IMG/VR virus record: IMGVR_UViG_3300003886_000001
Location: 1 to 64,000 of that record
Source: a virus
Reading direction: 5' to 3' (one strand)
DNA length: 64,000 nucleotides
The translations under genes and the position numbers were made by a program. Shown here one piece after another: positions 35,444 to 44,138 of the stretch. Every line of letters starts with the position of its first letter. Positions within the stretch are counted from its first letter, which is position 1. Below the pieces are notes generated by a model that searched no databases, was not told where the DNA came from, and saw only the letters and a program-made list of their open reading frames with translations.

Positions 35444-36529
35444 ATGAAGACTTGGCCCAAACTCTACTATACCAATAACTCTGGTAAACTGTATGAATGG
35501 GGTATCTGGGTTGATGGCAGTGAAATTTATACTAAATACGGAGGGGTTGGGGACTCTAAGCAGGTCGCTATAAAGTGTGCTACACCGAAAAACGTAGGCA
35601 AGTCTAATGAGACTACTCCCCAAGAGCAGGCGGAATTAGAAGCAGAAGCTATGTGGGTATTCAAGAAAGAACGCCGATATAGCGAGAACGAGGAGGATTC
35701 TAGTATTGTTGAACGGCTTCGTCCGATGCTCGCAAAGAAATTAGGGGAATTACCGGATAAAGTATTTCCCGTAGCTGTTCAGCCTAAATTGGATGGTATT
35801 CGCTGTCTGATTAAAATTGATAACGGTAATATAGAGATGGTAAGTAGGTCGGGCAAGCCAATCGTTACCTGTGGGCATATTAGCCAACAGATTCAGGCAA
35901 TGAAGTTGCCGTCAATGGTAATTGATGGAGAGCTTTATAACCACGATATTACTTTCCAAGCCATTACTAAGTTGGTTAAAAAGTATTATCCCGGCAAAAG
36001 CGAGGACATCAACTTCGTGTATTATGACAGCTATACCGAAACTACCAAAGATTTACCGTGGGAAGAGCGACATACTTTTTCACAAACTTCAAGTAATGTA
36101 CATAAACTAGCACATATGAATGCTAGGGATGAGGAAGGAATTAAAGCCGCTCATCGGTGGAATATTAAGTCAGGCTATGAGGGCTCTATCATCCGTATTT
36201 CCCGGGGTATAAAGAAGTTGGATTACAGGACGGGAGCACGGTCCTCTGCACTGTTAAAGCTAAAGGATTTCCTTGATGATGAGTATCCAGTTGTTGGATA
36301 TACCGAGGGTATAGGAAAGTTTACTGGGTGTATCATCTACGAGTGTAAAACTCCTGAGGGAATATCATTCAATGTAGTTCCTAGGGGGACAATGGAAGAA
36401 CGTAAGTATTGGTTTAAGAACGCGCGTAGGTTCATAGGAAACCAGTTAACGGTAAGGTACTTTGCAACCACTGAGGATGGGGTTCCTAGGTTTCCAATTG
36501 GTATAGGAATTCGTTGGGATAAAGAATGA
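35444..36529 (+). CDS. ATP-dependent DNA ligase with N-terminal WGR-like domain
   Basis: 361 residues, RBS GGGAGG. Residues 1-75 (SGKLYEWGIWVDGSEIYTKY) resemble a WGR-type domain. The ligase core has motif I VQPKLDGIR with Lys115, VIDGELY, FVYYDSY, GYEGSIIRI and LLKLKDF, then an OB domain from about 275. Seals DNA nicks in replication. Confidence 0.9.
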   Translation: MKTWPKLYYTNNSGKLYEWGIWVDGSEIYTKYGGVGDSKQVAIKCATPKNVGKSNETTPQEQAELEAEAMWVFKKERRYSENEEDSSIVERLRPMLAKKLGELPDKVFPVAVQPKLDGIRCLIKIDNGNIEMVSRSGKPIVTCGHISQQIQAMKLPSMVIDGELYNHDITFQAITKLVKKYYPGKSEDINFVYYDSYTETTKDLPWEERHTFSQTSSNVHKLAHMNARDEEGIKAAHRWNIKSGYEGSIIRISRGIKKLDYRTGARSSALLKLKDFLDDEYPVVGYTEGIGKFTGCIIYECKTPEGISFNVVPRGTMEERKYWFKNARRFIGNQLTVRYFATTEDGVPRFPIGIGIRWDKE

Positions 36530-36978
36530 AATTATATATCACTGTTATTGACTCGGTAGAGGGAATTGAAGAAATATGTGGATACTTTACCGACAAAAAG
36601 TTTGCAGAGAGGCTGGCAACCACTATTGGAGGAACCGTACTGACGGGAACCGTAGACGAGTTTGACCATACAGAATGGTTAAAGTTCATTGAAACTAATA
36701 ACTTACACTACTTCCATACAGAGAGTGTAGTAGGTAAAGATACTATAGTCGGACAACAGGAAATGACATTAGGTGGCGTCATACGTAATTCAGTTTACCT
36801 TATGTTAGGAGGTACTGAGGATATTGTTGTGGGAAGTATCTGGACTACTAGCCAAAAAGAAGCCGCAGCTTATATAGAACATGTCGTGGAGGATATTTTT
36901 CCTAATATTCCAGTCGAGACTACACCTTCCGGCAATGAAAAATGGTATGAAGAGATATTATGGGAAAGGACGCCATGA
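36526..36978 (+). CDS. Hypothetical protein, paralogue of next gene
   Basis: 150 residues. CGYFTDKKFAERLATTIGGT, WLKFIETNNLHYFHTES and VGSIWTTSQKEAAAYIE line up with the next gene. ATGA overlap with DNA ligase. No family recognised. Confidence 0.6.
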   Translation: MKLYITVIDSVEGIEEICGYFTDKKFAERLATTIGGTVLTGTVDEFDHTEWLKFIETNNLHYFHTESVVGKDTIVGQQEMTLGGVIRNSVYLMLGGTEDIVVGSIWTTSQKEAAAYIEHVVEDIFPNIPVETTPSGNEKWYEEILWERTP

Positions 36979-37391
36979 AAATTTACCAGGTTTACATGGA
37001 AGATGAGCTAGACTTTATTGAGTACGGGCATTTCTTCAAAGAGGAAGACGCTGCTGCTCTAGCACAACATCTGGGGGCATATGTAAAGACTGTAGTTGTG
37101 GATGCGTCCATAGCCGTACTAGAATATATCAGAGAAAATGACCTCTACTACTGGAATGTCATTAATTCTGAGGGCGAGTTTAGCGGTGTAGTATTACCAC
37201 CTTCGGAGGAATGGGAATGGGATAATAAACAACTCAGAAATAGCATTAGTATAGACGGAGATGGTGAAATAAATGCTAGTGTCTGGGCCTCCACGGAAGA
37301 AAAGGCTATTGAATACGTTAAATGTAATGAGTCTATTAATACTCCTGACCAGCGTTATTACACAACCGTTGTTTTTACGGTCCCATCATGA
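36975..37391 (+). CDS. Hypothetical protein, paralogue of previous gene
   Basis: 138 residues from ATG 36975 (ATGA overlap). YGHFFKEEDAAALAQHLGAY, YIRENDLYYWNVINSEGE and ASVWASTEEKAIEYVK match the neighbour, so the pair arose by duplication. Function unknown. Confidence 0.6.
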   Translation: MKIYQVYMEDELDFIEYGHFFKEEDAAALAQHLGAYVKTVVVDASIAVLEYIRENDLYYWNVINSEGEFSGVVLPPSEEWEWDNKQLRNSISIDGDGEINASVWASTEEKAIEYVKCNESINTPDQRYYTTVVFTVPS

Positions 37392-37413
37392 TTTTCTGTA
37401 AAAACACTTATAC

Positions 37414-37441
37414 TACTCATACGTAACTATCCTAGACTAGG
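37414..37441 (+). promoter_or_regulatory. Phage-type promoter TACTCAT-N12-TAGACT
   Basis: TACTCAT 37414-37420, TAGACTAGG 37433-37441, followed by GGAGGAAG and the rtcB ATG. Confidence 0.6.
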
Positions 37442-37458
37442 AACTAGGAGGAAGTAAA

Positions 37459-38733
37459 ATGGAACCTTTTAAAACTGGCCAGATATATAAGATGAACGAG
37501 GGGAAAGTTTGGGCGACCTTTCTTCTTTCTGATTCATTGATGTCCGGTGTTGATGAGAAAACGATGAACCAGATTCGTAATTCTATGCGATTGCCAGGAG
37601 TAAAGAGTGTTACTATTACCCCAGACGTTCACTTTGGGTATGGGGTGGCTATCGGTACTGTTGTTCATTCTGAAACTCACTTGTATCCAGACGTTGTAGG
37701 GGTTGACCCAGCTTGTAGTGTGTCATTGTCTCGTATCCATGGAGTTAATGGTCTCTCCAAGCTGAAAGAGAAAAAGGATGTCTTAAAAAGTATAAAGGAG
37801 CGGGTCAGTGTAGGTAGGGGGAGGGTAAACAAACAAGCTCCGCCTTTGACCATGAGGGGATTTAAACAGGTAATTGACGGATTCTTAACCCCAGCACTAA
37901 GCTGGTTGTCTTATAGAGAGGACAAGTTATGGAAGAGCGAAACTAGAGAATACCAACAAGTTGGGGATTTATTAGAGTTATTAATGACAGATACTATGCT
38001 AGGACAGGTAGGTAGTATCGGCTCAGGAAATCATTTTATAGAATTACAAGAAGATGAGGAAGGGTCGCTTTATGTAATGGCACACTTTGGTAGTAGGGGC
38101 ATAGGTGCTACCGGTGCTAAGTTATTAGAAGACATGGTAAGAGAGGAATTAAAGTCATGGGGAGTAACTACCGAGCTACTTTATATGCCTGCGGAAAGCA
38201 ACATTGGTAAACTATACAATGTTTTCCAACGGGCCATGCTAGAATGGTCAACCTATAACCATGAAATAGTACAGGAGGCGATTGAACAAGCTATCCGTGA
38301 GACATTCCCAGAGGCCCGTAGGGAGGCTATCGGGCATATACCGCATAACTTTATAGAAAGGAGGCTGGGATTATTTGTAGGCCGTAAAGGCGCCACTCCA
38401 GCATATGGTAAAGTTCCATTGTTAATCCCGGGGAGCATGGGTACAGCTAGTTATGTGCTTAGCCCGGGAGTAAAAGCCGCTAAATTGGGAGAGTCAGTTT
38501 CCCATGGTGCTGGACGGCTTTTTAGTCGTAGAGCCGCTAAAGCCACTCTAAACCAGAAAGAGGTTAACCAAGAGTTTAAAAATAATGGAATTATCGGAAA
38601 CTTTGAAGACGTTCCTTTGGACGAAGCTCCGGGGGCATATAAGGATATAGACGAAATAATTAAATCGTTGGTAAACTCAGAAGTTGCAGTTGTGGAAAAG
38701 AAATTAAAGCCAGTGATGGTAATAAAAGGGTAA
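37459..38733 (+). CDS. rtcB: RtcB-type RNA ligase
   Basis: 424 residues; GTP- and Mn-dependent ligase joining 2',3'-cyclic-phosphate or 3'-phosphate ends to 5'-OH ends. GVDPAC supplies the metal ligands Asp83 and Cys86 (usual form DIGCG), then GSIGSGNHFIEL, AHFGSRGIG, PGSMGTASYVL and the guanylated His in VSHGAGR (His349). Complete in length. RBS AGGAGGAAG and its own phage-type promoter. It would rejoin tRNAs cut by ribotoxins. Confidence 0.9.
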   Translation: MEPFKTGQIYKMNEGKVWATFLLSDSLMSGVDEKTMNQIRNSMRLPGVKSVTITPDVHFGYGVAIGTVVHSETHLYPDVVGVDPACSVSLSRIHGVNGLSKLKEKKDVLKSIKERVSVGRGRVNKQAPPLTMRGFKQVIDGFLTPALSWLSYREDKLWKSETREYQQVGDLLELLMTDTMLGQVGSIGSGNHFIELQEDEEGSLYVMAHFGSRGIGATGAKLLEDMVREELKSWGVTTELLYMPAESNIGKLYNVFQRAMLEWSTYNHEIVQEAIEQAIRETFPEARREAIGHIPHNFIERRLGLFVGRKGATPAYGKVPLLIPGSMGTASYVLSPGVKAAKLGESVSHGAGRLFSRRAAKATLNQKEVNQEFKNNGIIGNFEDVPLDEAPGAYKDIDEIIKSLVNSEVAVVEKKLKPVMVIKG

Positions 38734-38781
38734 ATCTTATTTTGCCCACGAGGTTAGGAAACTAACAGAAATGAGATAAAA

Positions 38782-39210
38782 ATGAAAGGAATAGCAGCCC
38801 CAGAGCAGGAAAATCAAAAGATAGAAGGAATGTCTCCTGCTGAATTATCAGCATTTACAACGTTAATGAGTCTAGCTCCCGTTGATGAAGAGTCCAAATT
38901 ATCAATCCCCCCTTTGCTTGAGAATTATATCTCCAAAGGTATAGTTATTAGTCTTAAACCATATCCTTCACGTCACTACGCTAACTTATGGGAAGAGGTA
39001 CGCGCCGTTATTAATGAATGTCATCTAAGAGGAGGACATATTGATGGGCTTATTGAAAAGTTACCCCTCGCCTTTTATGATGGTGAGACATACTTAGGGT
39101 TTAAGAGGTATATGGAGGATATGAATAAGTGGAGCGATACTCTAGATAAAGAGATTTCTGTACAAATAAAGTGGGCACAGGAAGTGATGAATAAAATTAA
39201 GAGCTTATAA
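38782..39210 (+). CDS. Hypothetical protein
   Basis: 142 residues, weak ribosome site (GAGAT). Helical, soluble, no motif recognised. It lies between rtcB and the PP-loop gene. Confidence 0.55.
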   Translation: MKGIAAPEQENQKIEGMSPAELSAFTTLMSLAPVDEESKLSIPPLLENYISKGIVISLKPYPSRHYANLWEEVRAVINECHLRGGHIDGLIEKLPLAFYDGETYLGFKRYMEDMNKWSDTLDKEISVQIKWAQEVMNKIKSL

Positions 39211-39229
39211 CTGTGGTAGGAGTATAATT

Positions 39230-40006
39230 ATGAGTGTTATTGTTGCTATAAGTGGTGGAAAGGCTAGTGCCTGGTGTGCAAACTGGGCACTTAAGAAATA
39301 TGATAGGGAAAATGTAATTTTGTACTTTAATGACACAAAATGGGAACACCCAGACTTATATAGATTTTTAAAGGACGTGAGTAACTATCTTCATCATGAC
39401 ATCACGTTTGATTCTGATGGTAGAAGCCCAGCACAGTTATTTTTGGATTATAGGGCTTTAGCCAATAACAGGATGCCCTTTTGTTCACGTGTGTTAAAGG
39501 CAGAAAGACTGCAACGATTCTACAAGGATGGGGACATTTTAGTTTTTGGTATAGGACCAGATGAATTAAACCGAGCAAGAAGAATTGTTAGTGTATATCA
39601 AAAGGTTGCTACTAAAACTGGTAAGTCTTGTAATGTTGTACTTCCCCTTATCATAGAAGATGTGACAACTGCTAATATTGATGATTTTCTTTCTAAAGCT
39701 GGTATAGAGGAACCTTTATTATATAAATTAGGATTTTTGCATAACAATTGCTCAGGAGGATGTGTTCGTGCTGGTAAAAAGCATTGGAAACTTCTATATG
39801 AAAAACTCCCTGAGGTGTATGCTGAAAGGGAAAGAATTGAAGAAGGCGTTAGGACTTATTTAAAAAAGGATATACACTTTTTTAGGGACGAGACTTTAAG
39901 AGATTTTCGCGGCAGAATAGAAAGAAAGGAGTTATCTTCCTATTATGACATTGACGATAAAGAGGAAGGGGTAGAGTGTATTGGTATTTGTGGAACCCAG
40001 TCATAG
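39230..40006 (+). CDS. PAPS-reductase-like PP-loop ATPase
   Basis: 258 residues, RBS TAGGAG. PP-loop SGGKAS at 8-13, LYFNDTKWEHPDLYRFL, and two Cys-bearing motifs (RMPFCSRVLKAERL and HNNCSGGCVRAGKKHW). Members activate a substrate with ATP and serve in sulfate reduction, tRNA thiolation, DNA phosphorothioation or nucleoside modification. Substrate not fixed by sequence; DNA or tRNA modification fits the context. Confidence 0.75.
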   Translation: MSVIVAISGGKASAWCANWALKKYDRENVILYFNDTKWEHPDLYRFLKDVSNYLHHDITFDSDGRSPAQLFLDYRALANNRMPFCSRVLKAERLQRFYKDGDILVFGIGPDELNRARRIVSVYQKVATKTGKSCNVVLPLIIEDVTTANIDDFLSKAGIEEPLLYKLGFLHNNCSGGCVRAGKKHWKLLYEKLPEVYAERERIEEGVRTYLKKDIHFFRDETLRDFRGRIERKELSSYYDIDDKEEGVECIGICGTQS

Positions 40007-40014
40007 TCTCATCA

Positions 40015-40042
40015 TTCTCATACACATCTTCTCTACTCTTAG
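40015..40042 (+). promoter_or_regulatory. Phage-type promoter TTCTCAT-N12-TACTCT
   Basis: TTCTCAT 40015-40021, TACTCTTAG 40034-40042, in the 54-base gap before 40061, followed by GAAAGGAA. Confidence 0.6.
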
Positions 40043-40060
40043 TAGAGAAGAAAGGAATAT

Positions 40061-40528
40061 ATGTTAATTAGATTTCATAGTTTCACGGACTTAATTACAA
40101 ATTCAAGTTCTACAGTATACATTTATCTCACAGAGAAAACCGAGGAGGTTATTAAGGACTTGGTAAGGCTGCTGCTATCAAGGAATGGTAGCAATGAAAC
40201 CTTTGACTCACTTTTCTCTATTGAGCACCTAACGGGGGAAGGTACTCATGAATACGACTTCTATGAAAACATCTATGATATCGAAAGTATTGATGGAGAT
40301 TGGGAAGCATTAGAGAAGGCTAAAAACGAAGCCGAGGATAAACTCGCCTATCTTAAGAAGTATGCAGAAGAGCATGGACATTCGTCTTTTGAAGATGAAA
40401 ACTATCATGAATATGATTATGCTAGTACCTTAAAAATTACAGCTAAACATCCAAAAGACGCAGCTGCCGCCAAGATATTAAGTTCATTACGTAGTTTATT
40501 TGAATACGAAGCAGTGTTTGATGGTTAG
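40061..40528 (+). CDS. Protein with N-terminal TNSSS motif beside radical SAM gene
   Basis: 155 residues. It begins MLIRFHSFTDLITNSSSTVY, like the many small proteins starting FxxDFVTNSSSxSFI seen in phages and bacteria. The rest is acidic with a coiled stretch (EALEKAKNEAEDKLAYLKKY). The radical SAM gene begins inside its last codons. Function unknown. Confidence 0.6.
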   Translation: MLIRFHSFTDLITNSSSTVYIYLTEKTEEVIKDLVRLLLSRNGSNETFDSLFSIEHLTGEGTHEYDFYENIYDIESIDGDWEALEKAKNEAEDKLAYLKKYAEEHGHSSFEDENYHEYDYASTLKITAKHPKDAAAAKILSSLRSLFEYEAVFDG

Positions 40529-41429
40529 CCTAGAGGGGATGCGTATACGTAAGTCTATTGATGACAATTATAGTGCTTTTTTCACAGATGACGGTAAAAC
40601 ATATAGATTTAAATTAACTGATGCCCCCATGAAGGAATTAACATTTCCAGAGTTTTATGATGTAGCAATTAACACCTGGTGTGCTGGCGGATGTGGGTAT
40701 TGTTATGTAGGTGCCAAAGAGTCTGGTATGCATTTTCCCGGGGCTGTGGGGAACATAAAAAGAATCTTTGGGCATATGACTCTGAATGAACGGCCTTTTC
40801 AGGTGGCACTTGGCGGTGAGGGAGAACCTACCGCGCACCCAGACTTTCTAGAGGTCTTAGAAACCTTTAGAGGGCTAGGAATAGCGCCAAACTATACTAC
40901 TAATGGTATGCATTTAAGTACGGAGCTTATTGCTGCAACCAAAGAGTTTAATAGTGGGGTAGCTGTAAGCATGCATCCACAGTTAAGAACATATAGCGTT
41001 AATGCCATTAAAGAGTACTCCAAAGCAGGTATCAGATTAAACTTACACTTTGTGGTGTCTAATGCAAAAAGTATTGACCTATTATGGAAAGCGGTTGAAG
41101 AGTGGAATGATGTAGTTGAACACTTTGTAGTGCTTCCGTATATGAGTAATAGAGAGGCCCCATTCAAACGTGTTGACACAGACTATCTAGCGCGAACATT
41201 AGATTCTAGAGAGGATATCAGTAAAATAGCGTTCGGTTCTAATTTATATAAGTTTTTGAGTGTACGAGACTATCCGGTCAGCTTGTATGAGCCCGAAGCT
41301 ATGAGTAAATACTTGGTGTTAAGTGACCCAATTAAACTTTACTCCGATTCTCACAGTATGAAACCAGTGACCAAAGGGCCACTTTGGAGGTTGGTAAACA
41401 TTCTGTCTATGGAAGATAACGGTGTGTAA
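40521..41429 (+). CDS. Radical SAM enzyme
   Basis: 302 residues from ATG 40521 (ATG 40539 also possible). Cys54, Cys58 and Cys61 in NTWCAGGCGYCYVG form the CxxxCxxC [4Fe-4S] site; GGEGEPTAHPDF is the SAM-binding GGE-type motif and PNYTTNGMHL the next strand. No auxiliary cluster domain is seen. Substrate unknown; tRNA, DNA-base or peptide modification are all possible. Confidence 0.85.
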   Translation: MVSLEGMRIRKSIDDNYSAFFTDDGKTYRFKLTDAPMKELTFPEFYDVAINTWCAGGCGYCYVGAKESGMHFPGAVGNIKRIFGHMTLNERPFQVALGGEGEPTAHPDFLEVLETFRGLGIAPNYTTNGMHLSTELIAATKEFNSGVAVSMHPQLRTYSVNAIKEYSKAGIRLNLHFVVSNAKSIDLLWKAVEEWNDVVEHFVVLPYMSNREAPFKRVDTDYLARTLDSREDISKIAFGSNLYKFLSVRDYPVSLYEPEAMSKYLVLSDPIKLYSDSHSMKPVTKGPLWRLVNILSMEDNGV

Positions 41430-41850
41430 CCCGAGAGTTTCTTTACTAATAGCTAAAGAGGATGAAAACGGAAACCTACTGCTACTTCTTAGGAAAGAAG
41501 GTGATTCTTACCTTTTACCCAGCGTCTGCTCAGATTTAGGTGAATATACTGAGGCGGCCGCAAAGCGAATGTTATCAGAAATTACTAAAGACAATAACGA
41601 CGATTTATCTCTACTTGAGATAGTGGAGCATTTTGAAGATGATTGTTACATAGGGTTTTACTATTATGTTAGTGTAGCCGATAACGCAGTAGTACCACAA
41701 AACTATGTATGGAAAGAGGAACAGGAGGTTATTAGTCTTTTACAGGATGGAGTTTACCATACTGTAGAACTTGATTCAAGGCTTGACTCCAAGCAACGCC
41801 TATGCTATGATATAGAAAGGTATGGGGGTGACAAGGTTTCGACAGGGTAA
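41422..41850 (+). CDS. Nudix-like protein with degenerate Nudix box
   Basis: 142 residues from GTG 41422, overlapping the radical SAM stop. ARVSLL-type start strand and GEYTEAAAKRMLSEITK stand where GxxxxEAAxRELxEE is expected: Arg kept, RE changed to RM and EE to EI, so hydrolase activity is doubtful. The last 27 bases of the gene lie inside the tmRNA. Confidence 0.6.
   Translation: MCNPRVSLLIAKEDENGNLLLLLRKEGDSYLLPSVCSDLGEYTEAAAKRMLSEITKDNNDDLSLLEIVEHFEDDCYIGFYYYVSVADNAVVPQNYVWKEEQEVISLLQDGVYHTVELDSRLDSKQRLCYDIERYGGDKVSTG
41783..41811 (+). promoter_or_regulatory. Sigma70-type promoter for the tmRNA
   Basis: TTGACT 41783-41788, 17-base spacer, TGC then TATGAT 41806-41811, all inside the Nudix-like gene. 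Predicted start about 6 bases before the tmRNA 5' end. Confidence 0.65.
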
Positions 41851-42076
41851 AAAACAATTAACTAGCGTGCAGGGGTGGGCTGGCCCCTTAATCAAGCCCA
41901 AAATTAATAATTAACAACTATGCTATGCCACTCGCCGCTTAGAGCGAGAACCGCCCGCAGCTAGCGCACAATAGCTGTACGCTTTATAGATTTGAACAAA
42001 ACTTTTTGATACGCACGTACAGAAGGTTAGTTAGACGTTGCTCTGGACGCGGGTTCGACTCCCGCCGCCTCCACCA
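41824..42076 (+). ncRNA. ssrA: tmRNA
   Basis: 253 bases. 5' GGGGGTG pairs with CGCCTCC near the 3' end; 3' GGACGCGGGTTCGACTCCCG and CGCCTCCACCA are the classic tRNA-like end with encoded CCA. The tag frame ends NNYAMPLAA and then TAG at 41940-41942, with the LAA end recognised by ClpXP-type proteases; the resume codon is about 41904-41913. Shorter than bacterial tmRNAs (about 350). It rescues stalled ribosomes. Confidence 0.93.
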
Positions 42077-42124
42077 TCTGTTGTTGAAAAAAGATAAGGT
42101 ATTGTATTCTTGTGTGTCTAACAC

Positions 42125-42152
42125 TTCTCATCAATGAGTACAGTACCATGAA
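42125..42152 (+). promoter_or_regulatory. Phage-type promoter TTCTCAT-N12-TACCAT
   Basis: TTCTCAT 42125-42131, TACCATGAA 42144-42152, in the 94-base gap between the tmRNA and the rIIA-like gene. Confidence 0.6.
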
Positions 42153-42170
42153 TCATAGATAGGAGTATAG

Positions 42171-44138
42171 GTGATTCCAACTCAGGAAAAGACTGTTACT
42201 AATGAGATTAAAGGTAGCTTGAGAAGCAAGCGTATGACCCTTGACCCTGATAGTATTACTCATATCATGGGTATTCTAACAGACTTATATAGCGACCCAG
42301 CTATGGCGGTTATCCGTGAATACACGTTAAACGCTATTGATTCTCATGCCGCTGCCGGAAAAGGAGATGTTCCTGTTACGATTGGGTTACCAACGGCGTT
42401 TAGTGATACCTTCGTTGTTAAAGACGAAGGTATTGGAATGGACGAGGAAGAGGTATTTAATACCTTTGGCAGCTACGGAGCTTCTACAAAACGAGAAAGT
42501 GATAACTATACGGGGCAGCTAGGGTTAGGGTGTAAGTCTGGCCTAACGTTGACGAACCAATTTTCGCTAGTAGCAATTAAAGATGGTATCAAATGTGCTT
42601 TTTCTGTCCATAAGGACGAATTTGGTGTACCTTGTATTACAAAGTTGTATCAGGGTTTAACAGACGCTCACAATGGCGTAGAGGTCTCAATAGCGATTAA
42701 AGACGTGGAGGAGTTTAAGAAAAGGGCGGCACGATTCTTCCCATTCGTTACCCCTATCCCTGTATTTCTAAACGAGTTTAGCGTACAAACAAAACCTATC
42801 TTGGAAATATCGCCATCTATCAAGATTGTTGATAGTACACAAGACTGTGTAGTAATGGGTAATGTACCTTACCCATTTGTACATGATAAGTTATTTAGGA
42901 CCCTGACGAGGCCCTCTATAGTTTTGTACGCAAAAATGGGAGAAGTAAACTTTACTCCAAGTAGGGAGAGTCTTCACTATACTGCGAAGACAAAGGATTT
43001 CTTGAATCGTAAATACGAAGAATTGGAAGATAAGTTAGCGTCTAAGATATCACAAGACTTAGACTTAGCCGACAACTATGCTGAGGCTTGCAAACTCTGT
43101 AGGGATAAGAAGTACTATGCATTATTGATAGACCTCTCCGCCATGAAAGTACCGATGTTTCATGGAGAGGAAGTCTCCTCTAGTTTGTATGCATTCTCAC
43201 CAATAAAGAGTTATTATTTGGATAACGGTAAGTTGAAATTTAAGCGTAAGGGTACTACATCCTTTTATACAGATAATTTAGGAATAACTGTCTTGATACA
43301 TGACAACCCTTATCTGACTTCAACTAACCGTAGAAAATTGAAGATATTTATGCTTGAGAAGGGGTTAAATGAAGTATATTATATTACCAATAGCCTAGAT
43401 AGCTATTTTAGTCCCATTGTTAGTACACAGATGAAGACTATCACCATAGAGGACTTAAAATATATAAAATTACCGTCACGAAGTGGTAAATGTGAGAGCA
43501 AATGGCCTCGACTTGAAGTGAAGCGTCATACCGCTTGGAGCCGTCAGGTCGAGTTTGTTATGGACACCGAGGCCGAAGTAAAGGCACGAAAAGGTGATAT
43601 TGTATTTCTATCAAGAGGTCCACTAAAAATAAATGCATATACTTTAACCTCTTTGTTCCCTGATACCTATTTTTATGCTGTACCGGCATCTCGCGCACCC
43701 TCATTTAGGCATCTCTCCCCCCGTGCCCGCTCTATTAACGAATTTTTGCTCAACCAGTTGATAAAAATTGAAAACTCTATGACAGATGCTCAGAAACTAC
43801 GTGTAGCCGGTATACCAAGCCAAGCCTTAATTAAGTTATCTCCAAATATCTTGTCTAGTGACCAAATACAAGATAAACAGTTGAGGGCGTTTGGGCAGAA
43901 GATAGTAGCAGTCGATGAGGCTGTCATAAAAATTCATAACGAGCCTTGGTCGACATTTAGAAGAATATGCACCACCTCTGGTCTTGCAGAACTGGTTATG
44001 GATATAGGTCAGGATATTAGAGAGTCTTTTATTAAGGAATCCGACGCTTTAGCTAAAAAGTATCCGCTACTGTTTGTTTCTCAAGACCGCACATTCACCC
44101 AATCCTATATAGACTATGTAAATGAAAGGAATTTATGA
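42171..44138 (+). CDS. rIIA: rIIA-like protein (GHKL ATPase)
   Basis: 655 residues from GTG 42171 (RBS AGGAG). IREYTLNAIDSH is the GHKL N-box, VKDEGIGMDEEE the G1 box, GQLGLGCKSG the G2 box, as in Hsp90/MutL folds and in T4 rIIA. In T4 the rII proteins act at the membrane to block prophage exclusion; a similar protective role is inferred. ATGA overlap with the rIIB-like gene. Confidence 0.85.
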   Translation: MIPTQEKTVTNEIKGSLRSKRMTLDPDSITHIMGILTDLYSDPAMAVIREYTLNAIDSHAAAGKGDVPVTIGLPTAFSDTFVVKDEGIGMDEEEVFNTFGSYGASTKRESDNYTGQLGLGCKSGLTLTNQFSLVAIKDGIKCAFSVHKDEFGVPCITKLYQGLTDAHNGVEVSIAIKDVEEFKKRAARFFPFVTPIPVFLNEFSVQTKPILEISPSIKIVDSTQDCVVMGNVPYPFVHDKLFRTLTRPSIVLYAKMGEVNFTPSRESLHYTAKTKDFLNRKYEELEDKLASKISQDLDLADNYAEACKLCRDKKYYALLIDLSAMKVPMFHGEEVSSSLYAFSPIKSYYLDNGKLKFKRKGTTSFYTDNLGITVLIHDNPYLTSTNRRKLKIFMLEKGLNEVYYITNSLDSYFSPIVSTQMKTITIEDLKYIKLPSRSGKCESKWPRLEVKRHTAWSRQVEFVMDTEAEVKARKGDIVFLSRGPLKINAYTLTSLFPDTYFYAVPASRAPSFRHLSPRARSINEFLLNQLIKIENSMTDAQKLRVAGIPSQALIKLSPNILSSDQIQDKQLRAFGQKIVAVDEAVIKIHNEPWSTFRRICTTSGLAELVMDIGQDIRESFIKESDALAKKYPLLFVSQDRTFTQSYIDYVNERNL

